Assembly (NCBI GenBank): GCA_030147805.1
Contig: JASBUR010000006.1
Coordinates: forward strand, 124,001-188,000
Source: Sphingomonadaceae bacterium
Lineage (GTDB): Bacteria > Pseudomonadota > Alphaproteobacteria > Sphingomonadales > Sphingomonadaceae
Direction: 5' to 3'
DNA: 64,000 nt
Both the position numbers and the translations under genes were made by a program. Positions 63,467 through 64,000 of this stretch are shown here, piece by piece (position 1 is the first letter of the stretch; each line of letters begins with the position of its first letter). The notes beneath the pieces are model-generated. The model saw nothing but the letters and a program-made list of their open reading frames with translations, searched no databases and had not been told where the DNA came from.

Positions 63467-64000
63467 ATGTCGTCGCGCCGTCCCACCAAGATTGCCGTTG
63501 GTGCCGCCCTCATCGGATTGGCCACCGGTTACGCCACCTCAACGCTCACCGCGTCGGCGCCCGCCGTCGCCCAGTCGGCCAACAGCGCCGAAACCTATCG
63601 CCAGCTCGACCAGCTGATGGACGTGTTCGAGCGCGTACGCGCCGAATATGTCGACAAGGTCGACGACAAGACGTTGCTCGAGGGCGCCGTCAACGGCATG
63701 CTCGCCAGCCTCGACCCGCATTCGAGCTTCCTCAACGCGCGCGACTTCGAACAGATGCGCACCACCACCGACGGCGAATATGGCGGCCTCGGGCTCACCG
63801 TCACGATGGACGAGGGCGCGGTGAAGGTCGTCGCGCCGACCGACGACACCCCGGCCGCGCGCGCGGGCATGAAGGCCAACGACTATATCACCCACATCGA
63901 TGGCGAGCTGCTCTATGGCGTGACGCTCAACGAGGCGGTCGACCAGATGCGCGGCCTGCCTGGCACCACCGTCAAGATCACCGTCGTGCGCGAAGGCACG
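63467..64000 (+). CDS. ctpA: S41 family C-terminal processing peptidase, N-terminal part
   Basis: The first 178 residues of a CtpA-type periplasmic protease; the gene runs off the window. A signal or anchor sequence (KIAVGAALIGLATGYATSTL) is followed by ETYRQLDQLMDVFERVRAEYVDKVDDKTLLEGAVNGMLASLDPHSSFL and then the PDZ domain (YGGLGLTVTMDEGAVKVVAP to GMKANDYITHIDGE). The Ser-Lys catalytic domain lies beyond the end. It follows the EnvC-like gene by 87 bp, as in other sphingomonads. Confidence 0.94.
   Translation, partial: MSSRRPTKIAVGAALIGLATGYATSTLTASAPAVAQSANSAETYRQLDQLMDVFERVRAEYVDKVDDKTLLEGAVNGMLASLDPHSSFLNARDFEQMRTTTDGEYGGLGLTVTMDEGAVKVVAPTDDTPAARAGMKANDYITHIDGELLYGVTLNEAVDQMRGLPGTTVKITVVREGT

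Overview
The window is a GC-rich, densely packed alphaproteobacterial chromosome segment, most probably from a sphingomonad. The signs are three large TonB-dependent receptors, many CoA-dependent catabolic enzymes with very short spacers or overlapping genes, an L21 protein with a long Ala/Lys tail, and the gene order obgE-proB-proA ... nadD-rsfS-rlmH-envC-like-ctpA. I see no rRNA, IS element, prophage or CRISPR array. One tRNA is present, tRNA-Ser(CGA).

Region 1 (1-2968) holds the end of an OsmC-like gene, an alpha/beta hydrolase, an SDR oxidoreductase and a carboxymuconolactone-decarboxylase-family protein. Region 2 (about 3.0-36.5 kb) is a large catabolic island of nine transcription units that read out of a few shared control regions. 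The units are: TBDR-BVMO-enoyl-CoA hydratase; GlcG-like protein-SDR-synthase/DUF35 fusion-thiolase-CoA transferase; TBDR-MFS-SDR-GntR; BVMO-NTF2-lipoyl protein-E1alpha-E1beta; MFS; benzaldehyde-lyase-like ThDP enzyme; APH-like kinase-acyl-CoA synthetase-NTF2-SDR; aldehyde dehydrogenase-CoA transferase; and two acyl-CoA dehydrogenases-HMG-CoA-lyase-like enzyme. Together they read as uptake of a hydrophobic carbonyl compound, Baeyer-Villiger oxygenation and C-C cleavage, CoA activation and beta-oxidation. The substrate is not revealed by the sequence. A short palindromic element, consensus TTGCATNCAA, recurs in the control regions across 33 kb, usually twice per region. It ties the island into one probable regulon, with the island's own GntR/FCD protein as the natural candidate regulator.

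Region 3 (36.5-46.2 kb) looks like a D-amino-acid or peptidoglycan-fragment scavenging locus: a LysR regulator, DgcN-like and DgcA-like proteins (D-glutamate N-acetylation and N-acetyl-glutamate racemisation), an exported N-acyl-D-amino-acid deacylase, a DAACS-type symporter and a PBP4-type carboxypeptidase. These overlap head to tail and are flanked by two serine hydrolases of the beta-lactamase fold. Region 4 (46.3-53.2 kb) has a third TonB receptor, lysA and a Tat-exported penicillin-acylase-family enzyme. Region 5 (53.3-64 kb) is largely housekeeping: tRNA-Ser, hspQ, rplU-rpmA, a GNAT, obgE-proB-proA, an MFS exporter, an RHH/RelE toxin-antitoxin pair, nadD-rsfS-rlmH, an EnvC-like protein and the start of a CtpA-type protease.

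All functional names come from motifs and remembered family features; no database search was run. Starts were chosen from Shine-Dalgarno spacing, overlap with the upstream gene and family N-termini.
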